DNA from: Dipylidium caninum
Taxonomy: Eukaryota > Platyhelminthes > Cestoda > Cyclophyllidea > Dipylidiidae
Reading direction: 5' to 3'
Length of the DNA stretch: 64,000 nt
Assembly (NCBI GenBank): GCA_017562135.1
Contig: QEYB01000255.1
Location: 534,479-598,478, forward strand
The notes under the pieces: generated by a model
Told to the model about the DNA's origin: nothing
What the model saw: only the letters and a program-made list of their open reading frames with translations
Database searches by the model: none
Shown here: positions 34,885-49,060 of the stretch, one piece after another
Numbering within the stretch: the first letter of the stretch is position 1
Layout: the number at the start of each line of letters is the position of its first letter
Program-made: the position numbers and the translations under genes

Positions 34885-35879
34885 GGCACATTCCTTTCTT
34901 TTTGCCGTGACTTCAAATTATTACGGGCTTCGTTTAAGTGGCAAGAGTAAATAAATTGACATCTGTGAGGGCGATCTTTCAGGAAATTCGCTTGCCACTC
35001 TTACGAAGACGCTTCATATCGCCGGGTCTCACAGCTTCGCCTTTCTCGGTGCATGACTTTATGGCTTTGCTGGCGCTCCAAAGGCGTGAAATTCTTTGCC
35101 CATCCGTTTTAAACACGGTAACGACGGGGCTGCTTTATGAGTGAACTGCTTCATTAAGAATGTCGCGTAGGTTTCCCCACCAAAGGGATGGCAGACGGGG
35201 CGGTGCACGGGCTTCCAGGGTTGTTATTACAGACGTGTCCCGGCTGAGCAGAAGGGTAAATAGACCCCTGTCCTCAAGTCGCACAGGTTTCGTTGACCTT
35301 CCGGTGTGTTGAGGAAAGAAGAGTTGAAATGCCTTGTGGAGAAGTGTTATTTACAATTGTGGGCTAAAGTCATTCATTTTGCGCACTGCGAATGACCTCA
35401 ACACAGCGGTAAACACACGCCGTGCACACCTCGGCTCCTCCTCCGGACGCGAGCGGTGGACTTTCTCCCCACTTCGGCCACGATGAGGCTGCCAGCGCCC
35501 TCCCGCCCGCCGAGGCTTCTCCGCCCACGCGGTTCCGCGGGTTCCACGCCCAGAGACGTGCCACCCGTCTGCGGGCAGCGGTGGCGGTGGGAGAGTGCGC
35601 CACCCGGCGAAGAAGGCATAGCCGAGGCAGGCGAGAGGAAACGTTTGGCCCGAGTGAGCAGTTTTGCCTTTTTATTTAAGTGGAACGGTTGCAAATAGAA
35701 CTCCGACGGACATTAAACATCAGAGCATGGTATTAATAGCCAGAGCATGTTTAGTGGCAATCTAAAATGAAAGAAAGCGGTGTTATTAAGTTGTAAAACA
35801 ACAGACTTCATGTGGCTATTATTCTACGAACGACAGTAAAAACTGAGCGCATAAAACGTGCCATAATGGGCATATGTGG

Positions 35880-35882
<3 letters not shown>

Positions 35883-35917
<35 letters not shown>
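35883..35917. repeat. (GA)n microsatellite
   Basis: About 17 uninterrupted GA dinucleotides. Confidence 0.92.
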
Positions 35918-35920
<3 letters not shown>

Positions 35921-36117
35921 GGAGAAGGGACCTGCCCTAGCGATTTTTCTCTTCTCGTCTGAACGCCCGACGAGGAACAAACCGCCGTTCAGGGCGAATG
36001 CAGAGCTGCGCGGAGAAATTGCAGTACCGTGAGGTGAACGCGAACTTGTTCGCTCGCGGAGCGCCTCGCCGGGCTGGCGGTGGAGGCGGGTTGGTCGCTA
36101 GGGTCTTTTCGCCGTCA

Positions 36118-36140
36118 AACACACACACACACACACACAC
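36118..36140. repeat. (AC)n microsatellite
   Basis: About 11 uninterrupted AC dinucleotides. Confidence 0.9.
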
Positions 36141-39100
36141 TCGGTGCCAGGCAGGCGTTAATGGCTGAGAGATCGGGCTAAAATTCGGCACACGGGTGGT
36201 TTGTTTGAACTGCGCCACCACTCGGAGATGGGAGGTCGCCCCATCTCCTACCTCAATGTGTGGTGCCACTCTGACAACGCGGACCTCTGCTGTTGGGGAA
36301 TTTTGGGGGAATTATTAAACCTGCCTGGGATGTGGGGCCAACCCCGGTGGAAGCGGACTCACCGCCTGCGGGCCTCCCGACTTTACCAGCCCTCGGTGTG
36401 CACACCCCCTCCGCCCTGACGCCGGGCCGAGAACTTTTCGCCGCGATTCTGCAGTTGCACGCCAAGTGCGATGTGGGCAGGCGGGAGGGAGTGGTGGTCG
36501 CTCCGAGGCAGTGCGGGGACGTTTTGGGTGCGGAAGGGGGACGCGGGCGATGACGGTGATGCCGGACAGGGGGAAAGCGCGGTCAGCCGAATTAATTAAC
36601 CCATGGGAAAGGGACGCGGCTCCCCACGCCGACGACATGGCACGAAGGGTGCGACTCGGAGCGCCACTTCTCATTCCGGTGGCACCGCGCAGCAAGGACT
36701 CCTGGGCGAGCTGCTCGAGCACACGTAGCCTTCCGCTGAGAGGCGGACAGGCCTCCACTGGCCGGTCTAACCGGTCAACCGTTTCCTACCTCCCGCGTCA
36801 TTTGAGGCTATCGTAAGGCCGAAAAAGGCGTTTGGGTAGCCGCGTGTCCCGGTGTGTCGAAACGCCCTTGAGTATTGGGGTTGGGAAAATCCTGACAAAA
36901 CTTATGCAGCAGAAGTGTGCAGAGACAGTTGTTTGTTCCGGAAGAACACGCAATTTAATGGAGCATCACTAAAATAAGCTGGTGCCTCTGGGCCACACAT
37001 ATTTCAGGCTTCCTCTGAGTGCAAAGTGATTAGAGCCAGCTGTTTTCGTGCCATCAACAGGCCGCGAGTTAAGACATGAATTTCACGACAAGGTAGACGT
37101 CATCACTGCCACTTTTCTCGCTGTGTGGATTGATTCGTCGAAAAGCGTCTCTTAATGGCGCCGCTCTGACCGGCGCAACTGCAACAAACGCCACCGCCTT
37201 TCGCCCTGCCGGCGACCCTGTCGTGCCCCCACGTGGGCCTGGGGCGCCGGCCGCCCCGAGGAGGGCGTCAAGCCGCCGCGACGCCCCTCCCATGGGCCGA
37301 ACAGCGGCCCCAGCGCCTCCTCCCTCGGCCCACGTATCGCCGGCACCGACTAGGCGTGGACGCAGCTACTCGTCGACGTAACTGGCTGCGTAGGTGGGAA
37401 AACGGGAAAAATGCCATCGGGAATTGTTGTCCGGTCATCTGCCACAAAACCCCTCGCCCGTGTTGACAGGGGCTCAGGGAAACGGAGTTCGTTGTGCAGA
37501 GTTGGGGAGCCACTCAAACACGCGAGTTGGGGGAGGGGGCGGGGGGGAGAGTGAGTAATCCGGTTTGGACTCACTGATGTGGCCGAAGCCGCCGATTGAC
37601 ATCCTTGACAGGCCGGAGGCGAAAAGGCCTCGCTGGAGGCGCGTTAACCCTCTCATATGCTTTGCGTGGAGTTATAAGGAGGCAACACAATAAATAATTT
37701 ATTAACACGGTAAAACGATGGAAGTAGGTGCCAAACGCGGGCTGAACACCTCGGTTGGAGTGACATTTGGAGGTCCGAGGGCATACGGACGGGCAGTCGG
37801 TGAGTCTGGTGGAGGGGGGGGGGGGGGACGAGCGCTCAGAGTCGGGCCCGTGAACATGGTGATTTCGAATTGAAATAAGGATGCCAGGAGGATTAGTTTT
37901 GTTTGGCAGAGTTTTTGGCCCCCTAAAATTAGTTCACCCACCCCTTTTTTAACACCACACGACGTTGGGGTCAGTGATCGGCCAGACGCGGCAGGTTCTA
38001 CCTAATCCCTTTTCGGATGGTCTATTCGCGGTGGAACGGGACTCTTGACGGGAATCCGGCGTCCCCATCCCGAGGGGCGCCTCAGTTCGGAGGAGGGCAC
38101 ATGCCTGGCGGGGGTGTTCCCTCCTCCCTTGCCCTTAACCCTACCGTCTACAGCACCGTGCGGTTGAAAGAACTCGCACTACAGTCTCGGCCATCGCGCC
38201 ATGGAGAGTGAGTTTAGTTGAAGAACGAACCTACTAGCAGCGAAACCAAGTAAATTGGACAAAATGATCCCACACAACTGTCGTGCGCATACCTCAGAAA
38301 CAAGTGTGACTTCTTCCCCAATCACCATGACGCCTCTCTCGGCGACTCGCGACTTGAGGCATTCGCCACCTCCCCGCCCGTTGGCGTGGTGCCACCGCGT
38401 TGGCTTGGCGGTGAAATGCGTTTGGGCCCATGCCACAGACAGGAAACTTTCGTAGATGGTGGGAAAGGCGCCTCTCCACCCGACCTCCCACCGTCCCCAA
38501 CTGGCAAACTCGGTACGACCAAAGGAGAAAACACGCAAATATGCGCTTGTTTGGGCAGTTAGTTGGTCAGCCAATTAGGAAAAGCGGAGCCAAAAATGGG
38601 TCACCTTTAAAATATCCTCCTAAGCCCGCGTCCCCGCATTACGACTCAACTTTCGGGTGGAAATTTACTGGTGAGTTCACGCCGAAAGGCGGATGATGCT
38701 CTCTCCGAAGAAGCGCGAATATTTCGCCCTACTCACCCGTCCGACATCGCAGCCGCCCCCACCACGGTAGTGCGGGGCTGCGGACGACTGCACAACCGCC
38801 TCGATCCGCATTCTCACTTTGGGATGCGCGGAGCCTGTCCTGGGGAACCGTCAAATCAAGGTTTGTTTTCGCGATTCCTCAGCTTGTGCGTCTCTAATTC
38901 CCCTTTTTTGGAGAAGGTGGCGACGAAAATAACTTCCCCGTCAGTGGTCGTTGTTAGGGGAAAGTGGGGATGGAGACTGAGTTATTTGTGGGACTTACGC
39001 TTGTGCTTTCCCCATGTTGGGCTGGGATGAACCACTACTTATTTGGTTATGGGCATAGGGGGGAAGAGATGAGGAAAGAGTTGGTCACAGAGAAGTTTTA

Positions 39101-40131
39101 AATGCGAAAAAGTGGAGAATGGGCGAGGCGATGGGGTTGGAGCACGGGGTTAGGGAGCCGGGGGCTATGCTTAACGAGGCCGTTCGGGGAGTTTATGGCA
39201 GACGGGGAGAGAGAGAGAGAGAGAGGCTGTAACCGTCGGCTTTTGGCGATTTACGACGAGTCGCTTTGTGGATGCATAAAATCGCCCCGCCGGCGTGAGC
39301 GCGTGCGGACGTACGCGTGTGTTTGTGTGTGTGTGTGCGTATTGGCGGATTCATGTGATTTATGCAAAATCTCTGCTTCGACCCTCCGCTCTCTATCCAC
39401 AAACTCGTTCACAGACGGTCAAACAGACAAAGCGAATGCTGAGATCACCTTTCGGCGTGATCCCACCATGCTGCCAAATGGATATGACTTGGGGGCGACC
39501 GATTTCCCTCTGACAAAAGAGGAGGTTGCATTCCAATCGGAACGGCAACCAATTCACTTTACTCGTCACCCTCGTCAACGGTCAGTTCTTACCCTCCGTT
39601 ACGTAGCGATATTATCTCTTTTTGAGAAATCACCTCAGTATCCTTTAATGCAACCAGAACATTTGAAGTTGGAAATGGATTCCGAACAATTCCAAAAACC
39701 TCAACGCGATTTACTATCCGCTTAAATGACATTTTGCGTACCCTATTTTAATAATTAGATAAATTGCCGTGACTTCAATGCTTTTTCTGTGGCGCATCAA
39801 TGTTCAATGACCACTTAAGCAGAAATTCTTTTTTATTCTGAACCATAAACCGAAAATGTGCTACCAAATCAAAGCGAAACAGTAAAAAAGGGGATTTCAT
39901 CCTTCTACATCTCTCATTTATGACTACTTTGGGGCTGACGGATAATTGGCCCACTGCTGTGTCAAGCCGCTGACTTTCCACGGCCCTTTTTCCACCTCCC
40001 GCTTCTGCGGTTATGACCGCGGCATCTCGCGGGCGGTTCCCTTGCACTCTCTCGAATGTCCTTTGATGTTGCCGCCCATGAAGGCAAGATGGGGTGGGGG
40101 CATTTAGAACCTCACCCTCACCCCTTCCATT

Positions 40132-40184
40132 CGTGCGCGCGCGCGGACGCACACCGACGCACACGCACGCGCGCGCGCACGCAG
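40132..40184. repeat. Alternating CG/CA purine-pyrimidine tract
   Basis: Nearly continuous GC and AC dinucleotides over 53 bases; Z-DNA-prone. It lies about 80 bases above the CCAAT/TATA-like pair at 40263. Confidence 0.8.
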
Positions 40185-40262
40185 TTTGCGCTCGTCGACG
40201 CCTTCTTAAGTGCTCCCGCGGCGGCTGCGCGTGTGCGCGCACGCGCACAACGGGCGCGTGGA

Positions 40263-40305
40263 CCAATCAGAAAAGGCCCAAATGTGCACTGCGTGAACAT
40301 ATAAT
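40263..40305 (+). promoter_or_regulatory. Orphan promoter-like CCAAT and TATA pair
   Basis: CCAAT at 40263-40267 inside GACCAATCAG, the same ten bases as above DLC-3, followed by ATATAAT at 40299-40305. No recognisable gene lies downstream. Confidence 0.25.
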
Positions 40306-43012
40306 GACACGAGGATAATGGTTAATTGTCGTCGTCATTTGGGTGACGGACTCACTCCGTTTTGCCGCTTTCGATGAACACGCGGTTCGGACAACGCACG
40401 GTCATTGGTGCTAAAACGCGGTTGGGGGGTACGGCGATACTTTGCAAAAGGCCAAATGCGCTAACCCGGTATGCCTTCTTGGAGGAAGGTCGTGGAGATT
40501 GTTCATTGTTGTTATTAATGTAAGGCAATAGAACTAATGAAATGAGTTTATTCCCGAGTCCTCCTTAACCTAACCTTCCCAATCATGAGCACAAGTGGAG
40601 TGGAGCGAGCGCAAGCCAAGTGAAAAACTCTGATATCGTGACCGCTTTCCCCCCGTTAAGTTAATCTTTAACAGTATTAAATTGGCTGCATTCTCCTCCC
40701 GTGCAGATGGACAATGTGTGTTTGCACATCTGAACAAGCGTCAGTCGTGGTCAGTTGAAGAACAGAGAAAAAATAATGGGTGTCTGACACCGTCTATGCA
40801 GACGCTGCGAGTGAGCAATTCGGCATCTGGAGTATGTGAGGAAAAATAAGAGATGTCAGAACAGAAGGAGGCCTGACACAGTAAGACACAGCCATTTCAG
40901 CTCGTAAGACGAAGGCCTCAGCAACGACCGCAATGCGAGGCGGGTGGACCACGTGGGCAGACCCCCTCACAGTCTCTCCGACTTTTGCCGACTTGCGTCC
41001 AGCTAAGATGACACGGGAGTAATAACTAAACCATTTATGATAGACTTCTGCACACTAGACAGGGAAGTGGTTTGACAGTTATTCGAACATCAGGGAATAC
41101 TCCTCCACAGCGCCACGTCGTCTAAGGTGCTGAGCGTCGACCTGGCATTCCGCTGCATAAGACCACGAAACCAGAAAGTGATTCACACGCAAACCTCGCA
41201 TGTCATTTGGTGGACTAGTCACCAATGACTGCCTTAAAAGAAACAGTATCTCTGCAGTGATGGAGGTGATCTGGTCATGGGCACCAGCGCCACTGTCTTT
41301 TCACCTCATAGCTTTAGCCGCTACTTACATGGAGGAGGGTTGAGTAAAGAACGAAAGCGGACCAGGAGATGGAAGGTGTTTCGTGACTTTAGTAGCGAAA
41401 ATGATTGCATTTTTATAGGTAAAGTCGCTGAAGATGGGATCTTAAATGCCTTTTTTACGATGAACTAACAAATACGTATTTCACAACCTCTCATGACGGC
41501 GAAGGTGGAGATTGACATCAGCAGATAAGTCCATACGGGTGACAAGCGCGTGCTTTCCACGCAACGATACCTCATGTTGGCAGATCTGATCCCCTTTTTG
41601 CCCTTGCAGTGACTTTGTGACTCGTAAAGTGGTGTTTTATTGTGAGATTACGTGTCGCGTTTTGAAGATTCGCACGAAATGTATTTTGCAATGAGTCACT
41701 TTGAGTCCGGCTCGTGCCGTCCTCCTCGGTGTCGACGCTTAATTTCATCGCCGTAAACCATGTGAACGTGGGTGAAGCGCAGGACGAGTCACCTCGCCCC
41801 TGCTTTGCCCGTTCGCATATCCCCTACTCCCATTTCAACGCCTTTCCTTCGCCAAAGGGGCAAAATTAACGATTACGCATTGTTAATACGCGATTGGGCC
41901 ACTCCGGGCTGTTCCCCCCGCCGTCCCAAATTATATCAAGTATGGGGAACGGGATTTGGGAAATATTATCCCAAGAGATGGAGAAAACAGTGAGAGCATT
42001 GCACACACCAGGACTCCGATCGGGTACGCAGTGAACCCCCCGTGGCATTGGGCGCAGTACTTTGTCGAGGTGGCGCCATTTTGCAACGACGAAGGGGCCG
42101 GTCAAGGTACACGCCCTGCTACCCGGTTGAATTAAATGCAGAGGGTGGACAGAAGGTACACGGAGAAGAGGGGGCGGGGGGGGGGGCAGAGCGAAGGGAG
42201 CTTTTTCTCCAACTCATGAATAGGCGAGAAATCACGAAGACCACCGGTGAGCACGAATGAAGTAATCAGGCGAGCGCAGCGCGTTGGGTCGAGCAGTTTA
42301 GGCGGGAGAGTGATGACCTCGCCTTCAGACTAAGGAGGGGATGTGTGAAGTGGAGACGTTGCATTTTAATATGAATGTTAGCGGTTAAAGAGGTCAAGGC
42401 GTTGGCGGCCAGTCGGACGCTAGCGGCCTGCGCCACAGCAGTCTCCGATGGCCACCGACGTGTGCCCCTCGCGCATTGACCAAATTCTCGTTTTCTCCAC
42501 AAAAAGCGACAGTTGGAGTCGGGTCTTCGAGTTCAAAGTCTCGATTTCGAAGGCAACCAGAAGGCGTGGGAAGCTATTTGTAGAAAGAGAAGACGTCTGG
42601 AGTCAGAGCACTCACTTTCCCCTGGTTCTCTGCTCGGTGCGTGCTTCCTCACCCCTCATGGTTAGTGTGTTGACTACCTCTTCTTTCACAACGAATTTTA
42701 ATTCATATGACAATGTAAGCGAGGAAGAAAAAATTCAACGGTTTAATTTGTTATCCCTCAACACATCCTCGAGGCACACAATGGCCTGATTGAAGACACG
42801 CGGACGGTGTGTTGACTGCGTGTCGTGGTGCAGCCAGGGCGGCTACTATGACGTGGTCACGGATGTCCGCGGGAGTTCACGCGCTGTCACCCCTTCGCGG
42901 GGGGAAATACAACAACTCGCAAAAGTGTGGACAGGCAGTGCAACGAGCGGCGGTCAAAAACTGCATGGGAATTCACAAACATGAGCGTTTATTCAAGTGG
43001 CTATTCAAGTGT

Positions 43013-43035
43013 TGTGTGTGTGTGTGTGTGTGTGT
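43013..43035. repeat. (TG)n microsatellite
   Basis: About 11 uninterrupted TG dinucleotides. Confidence 0.9.
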
Positions 43036-45361
43036 TTTATAGGCGTGCAGTGCTTGATTGTGTGACCTATATCAGGGCAATTATCCACTATCGAGGCACC
43101 AATAGCGCTGCTCGGCACTGCGGGCTCCAAGGCCTCTGGCCCCTTCCGTCCTCGCCCCCGTCGCCGCCCCCCAGCGCAACTACGCACCGGGCACGCACAC
43201 CGCACTCACCCACACACCGAGCGTTCACCAAACGTGCGCGTGAATATCAGTGCCCACACCACGATCAGTGCGCTTTGATGTCGCGCTTTGATCTACTTGC
43301 CTTGCCTTGCCTTGCCCCACCCCGCCCCCTCCTCTTTGGACGCTTGTCGAGACGGTGGGAGAATTTCACCGATTCAGACTGGCACATTCTTGAACAGGGC
43401 CTCCCCGCGAGCTCCTTCAAGCCCACTGGTCCACTATAAAGGAGGAAGGTAACGATTTAACCAGAACCGACATCCCTGCTCAGACGGTCGTCCCAAGGAC
43501 GTTGCGTGATCGGCGTTCCGTGGTTTCAAGGCGAAAAACTGCGAGGTGCTTGTTTTTGATTGTCCACAAATAGCGGTATTTAGCAAAAGTTAAACTCAAA
43601 CAGAGTCTGTCTAATGTACAAGCATTTAAACTCTCAACCAGCAAAGGGGAGTTAATCTCACCACTCGCCTCCATTACAAACTCGCGGCTAGTATTCAGTA
43701 AACTAGGGTTTGTTAACGCACGATGAAAGCTTGCTCAAAGTCACGGGAAGAAACGTCCCACTGCGATTGCCCTCCTGGATTGTTTCTCCGACTGGTAGAC
43801 CAACATTACAGATTCGGTGACACAATTTCCAGTCCACAACTCCACTTACTAAAATCAGTAGGCGATTAGGAATTTAGTTTAGATTATGAGCCCTTCTACG
43901 TCCTCTGGCTCCCGTAGGGAGGAAGAAAAGGGAAGAGGAGGAAGAAGGGAGCGGCAGGAGAGAGAAAGCCGCTATTCCGTATCATGGGCGACCACCCTAC
44001 GAGTTCTGTTCCCAATTTGCCCCATTGCCGTTTTAACTAATTCCAAGTTATATCTTTCCAATTGTTCACCGTCGTCGGAGAATTTACACAGCCTTCCATT
44101 TGGGAGAGAAGTCGCAATGAGAACACTTGTGACTTTGCCTTCATGTTAATAATAATGTTTAATTAATAATTATTGGCTCAAACAGATTGCGTCGCACTTT
44201 TGCTCGACAAATGTCGAACTCCTTTCCTCCATCGTCCGCCTTTCCACACATGAGGAGATCACAGTACCTATCTAGAATATCATTCATGTCAAATCATCTA
44301 AGAGATGCATGAAAAATTTTTTTCAATTCCCTGACTGGGTTAAAGAAGGTTATTCTCTTCGGTAATACTTTCCACATTGGACCTTACCCAATTTTTAAAA
44401 TAATTACGAAAAAACTCAAATGGCATAGATACGGGGGAATAGTCATTTTCGTGAGTACAATGGTGGTAATACATGCATAAACGAAAGACTGTTTATGAAA
44501 TGCCTCCGACCTATTGTTAATGCCGAAATCACTGCACTCGCAATATATGTCCTAATGCAAACATTTCAGCATGTACACAACGTTTATGCCAGAAACTCCG
44601 TCAGCGCGCTGAACTGTATCTGGTGTGAATAAACCCTCAAGAACTGCGCAGAAAATACTTACCAAGACTTAAGTGTGTGAGATTAATGCCACTTTCTAAC
44701 CCATGGCGAGGGGAATGAAACTTATAGTGAGCAAACGGAAGTGTTCGGAGGCTATAGAACTTGAAAGAATATAAGACGGTTTGTAGAAAATGATGCATCG
44801 AAATTGCAAAGCATAATCGTGAGACAAAGACAACGTTTTCACATGGGTCTTCGCTTATTCGTCAAAAGGCAAAGTGCTATCAAGCCTAGACGATGAATGG
44901 GACCTGATTCCATCAAATGAAGGAGAGCGCTCCATCACACGTATTAAATAAAAATTTATTTGATACGCGCAGCGGACTGGCACTGTAGTATACATGGTGC
45001 TCATATATGGGGTTTGCTTAAGAAGCAGACTTTTGGAATACTGGGCATATTTCATGAAATAGGTAAGTTTTGAGATTTCGAAATAGTACCTTTCAACCAT
45101 AAATACCGTGACGGTAGGTAAACCTCAAAGGTGACTTGCCCGATAATGTCTTACATTGAATAATTGAAAACATTGTAAATACAATGTTTGGCTTAAAAAT
45201 TTTTTGATTAAACGGAAAATCTAACGTCTTACACAGAGTTGCGAAGACATTTAAACGGATCGAGGTCTTTTTGCGAGCGGCGAAACAAAAAAGGTTTTTA
45301 GTTTCCGCTCGGATAAAGATGGAGTCCAGGCACGTCCAGACTTACTGATATTTTGCTTTAG

Positions 45362-47562
<2,201 letters not shown>

Positions 47563-49060
47563 ACTGGGTACCGAGATGCTGTTCCCACCCCCTTCTAACA
47601 TAACATCATTTCAAACTTTCGTTGGACAATGATGAGATGCGGAGCCCCATGTGTTCTACCTCTATTGAGAATTGCTTTTAAATACATTTCTTTTATGAGC
47701 CTACGGTATCTACGGCAACTGGGGACAGGACCTATGTCTGGCAAATTAAAAAAGGTAGAACGTAACTTCAAAAAGATCTTTAACATTCTTTTAAATTTAG
47801 TTTCAAAGCCCATTAAAACATAGGATTATGTCCTGCTTAACACGTTGGAGAAGTCTGCACAAACAGAAACGACGCAGCGTTAAAAGTATTTATATGATTA
47901 GTTGTTCGTTAAAGCGGCTAGGTTCACCCATTTCAGTTGCCGTGTTTCACTAAAACAATCATTAATTCTGTGTCCAGCACAACGTATTAAACAAATTACT
48001 TACAGATTTTGTAACATGCGATAGATTTTTCATAAGGCCAAACAATATCATGGCTCAGAGGAGCTCAACTCTCTTAGGTATTTGCCAAGTACTCATGGTA
48101 CCGCCCATCACGAAAGTGGCAGACACCTGACTGAAACATATATTGTGGGTTAATGAAAATCCTACAGGGACACTTTACGCAAGAGAACATGACTAGCCTT
48201 GATCAGAAGTTTAGAATACTTTCACATTTTTTGATTGCAGCATATATGTAATTAAGTACACCGCTTCACTAGGAACAAATAACAACTGTCAACACAACGT
48301 TTGATAATTTGGTTTCTTGTAAGAGAACGGAAATCTTTCAATGATCATAGTGTTCTGCGCCGTCCACAAACTACTATGGCTGCTAAATTATTCATCAGCG
48401 GTGAATCCAAAAAATATTGTAAAAGTAAGACTATTTCGTGTCTGTACCTCTAAAACGTGCCACATCTTAAACTATTAAAGCATTACTGTTACTGATGATT
48501 TATGACTTCATGAGAGAAAGTGACAGGCAAATGCAGTCGGATGCCGAAAAAGTTCAAGTAGTTGAGTAGAGACAAGAATGGTGAACAATATCATGGTGAG
48601 AAAATAATGTTGATAGAAATATCTTTCAAGCAAATAAATTTCTGCAATATTAAAAAACTAAAAATTCAAAAATGCAATAAAATGTGAGGAATAAACTGTA
48701 GATTCCAGTAACGGGAAAAAAATCAAAAAGCTAAGATAAGAGTCACGCCTTTGTGAAGATATGTGGACTTTAATGCTGGTTTCGATACTATATTTTTTAC
48801 TGATGTTATTTACTGCCACGCCGTCTCAATCATATCACGTGGAAAAGCTTTTAGTAAAGTTTCCAAAACGATCACATTTGCAGACATGAGTAGCTTAAAT
48901 TATTTCGCGGACACTTAAAGCACCTTTTTAATGTTTTAATGTATTCGAATGAAAAGGTTTATTAGCGTAACCTAAGCGCACACTTTGTATTTATTTATTA
49001 CTTTTGATATTCTGTTGCGTGTTGAAAAGTGCATCTTACCATTCCATAGCGTCTATTCGA
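47563..49060. other. Intergenic, AT-rich
   Basis: No coding sequence recognised between hexokinase and the coiled-coil gene. A 64-codon + frame at 47629-47823 has no motif. Confidence 0.55.

Larger units (their letters stand above)
34115..45361. other. 11 kb with no recognisable gene
   Basis: GC-rich up to about 43.5 kb, with many short overlapping open frames on both strands but no domain or exon chain that I can support. It includes microsatellites (34856-34884, 35883-35917, 36118-36140, 39205-39224, 40132-40184, 43013-43035). There is a CCAAT plus TATA-like pair at 40263-40305 and a CTATAAAGG at 43434-43442. After 43.5 kb it becomes AT-rich. A divergent or lineage-specific gene with small exons could be hidden here. 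Confidence 0.45.

Noticed and set aside
28160..34900. Microsatellite-rich stretch considered as a CRISPR-like or satellite array
   Set aside because: Only simple mono- to tetranucleotide runs without spaced direct repeats; eukaryotic context.
39102..39725. A 207-codon + frame
   Set aside because: It runs through GA and TG microsatellites and shows no domain; probably chance.
47629..47823. A 64-codon + frame after hexokinase
   Set aside because: AT-rich, with no motif; probably 3' flanking sequence.
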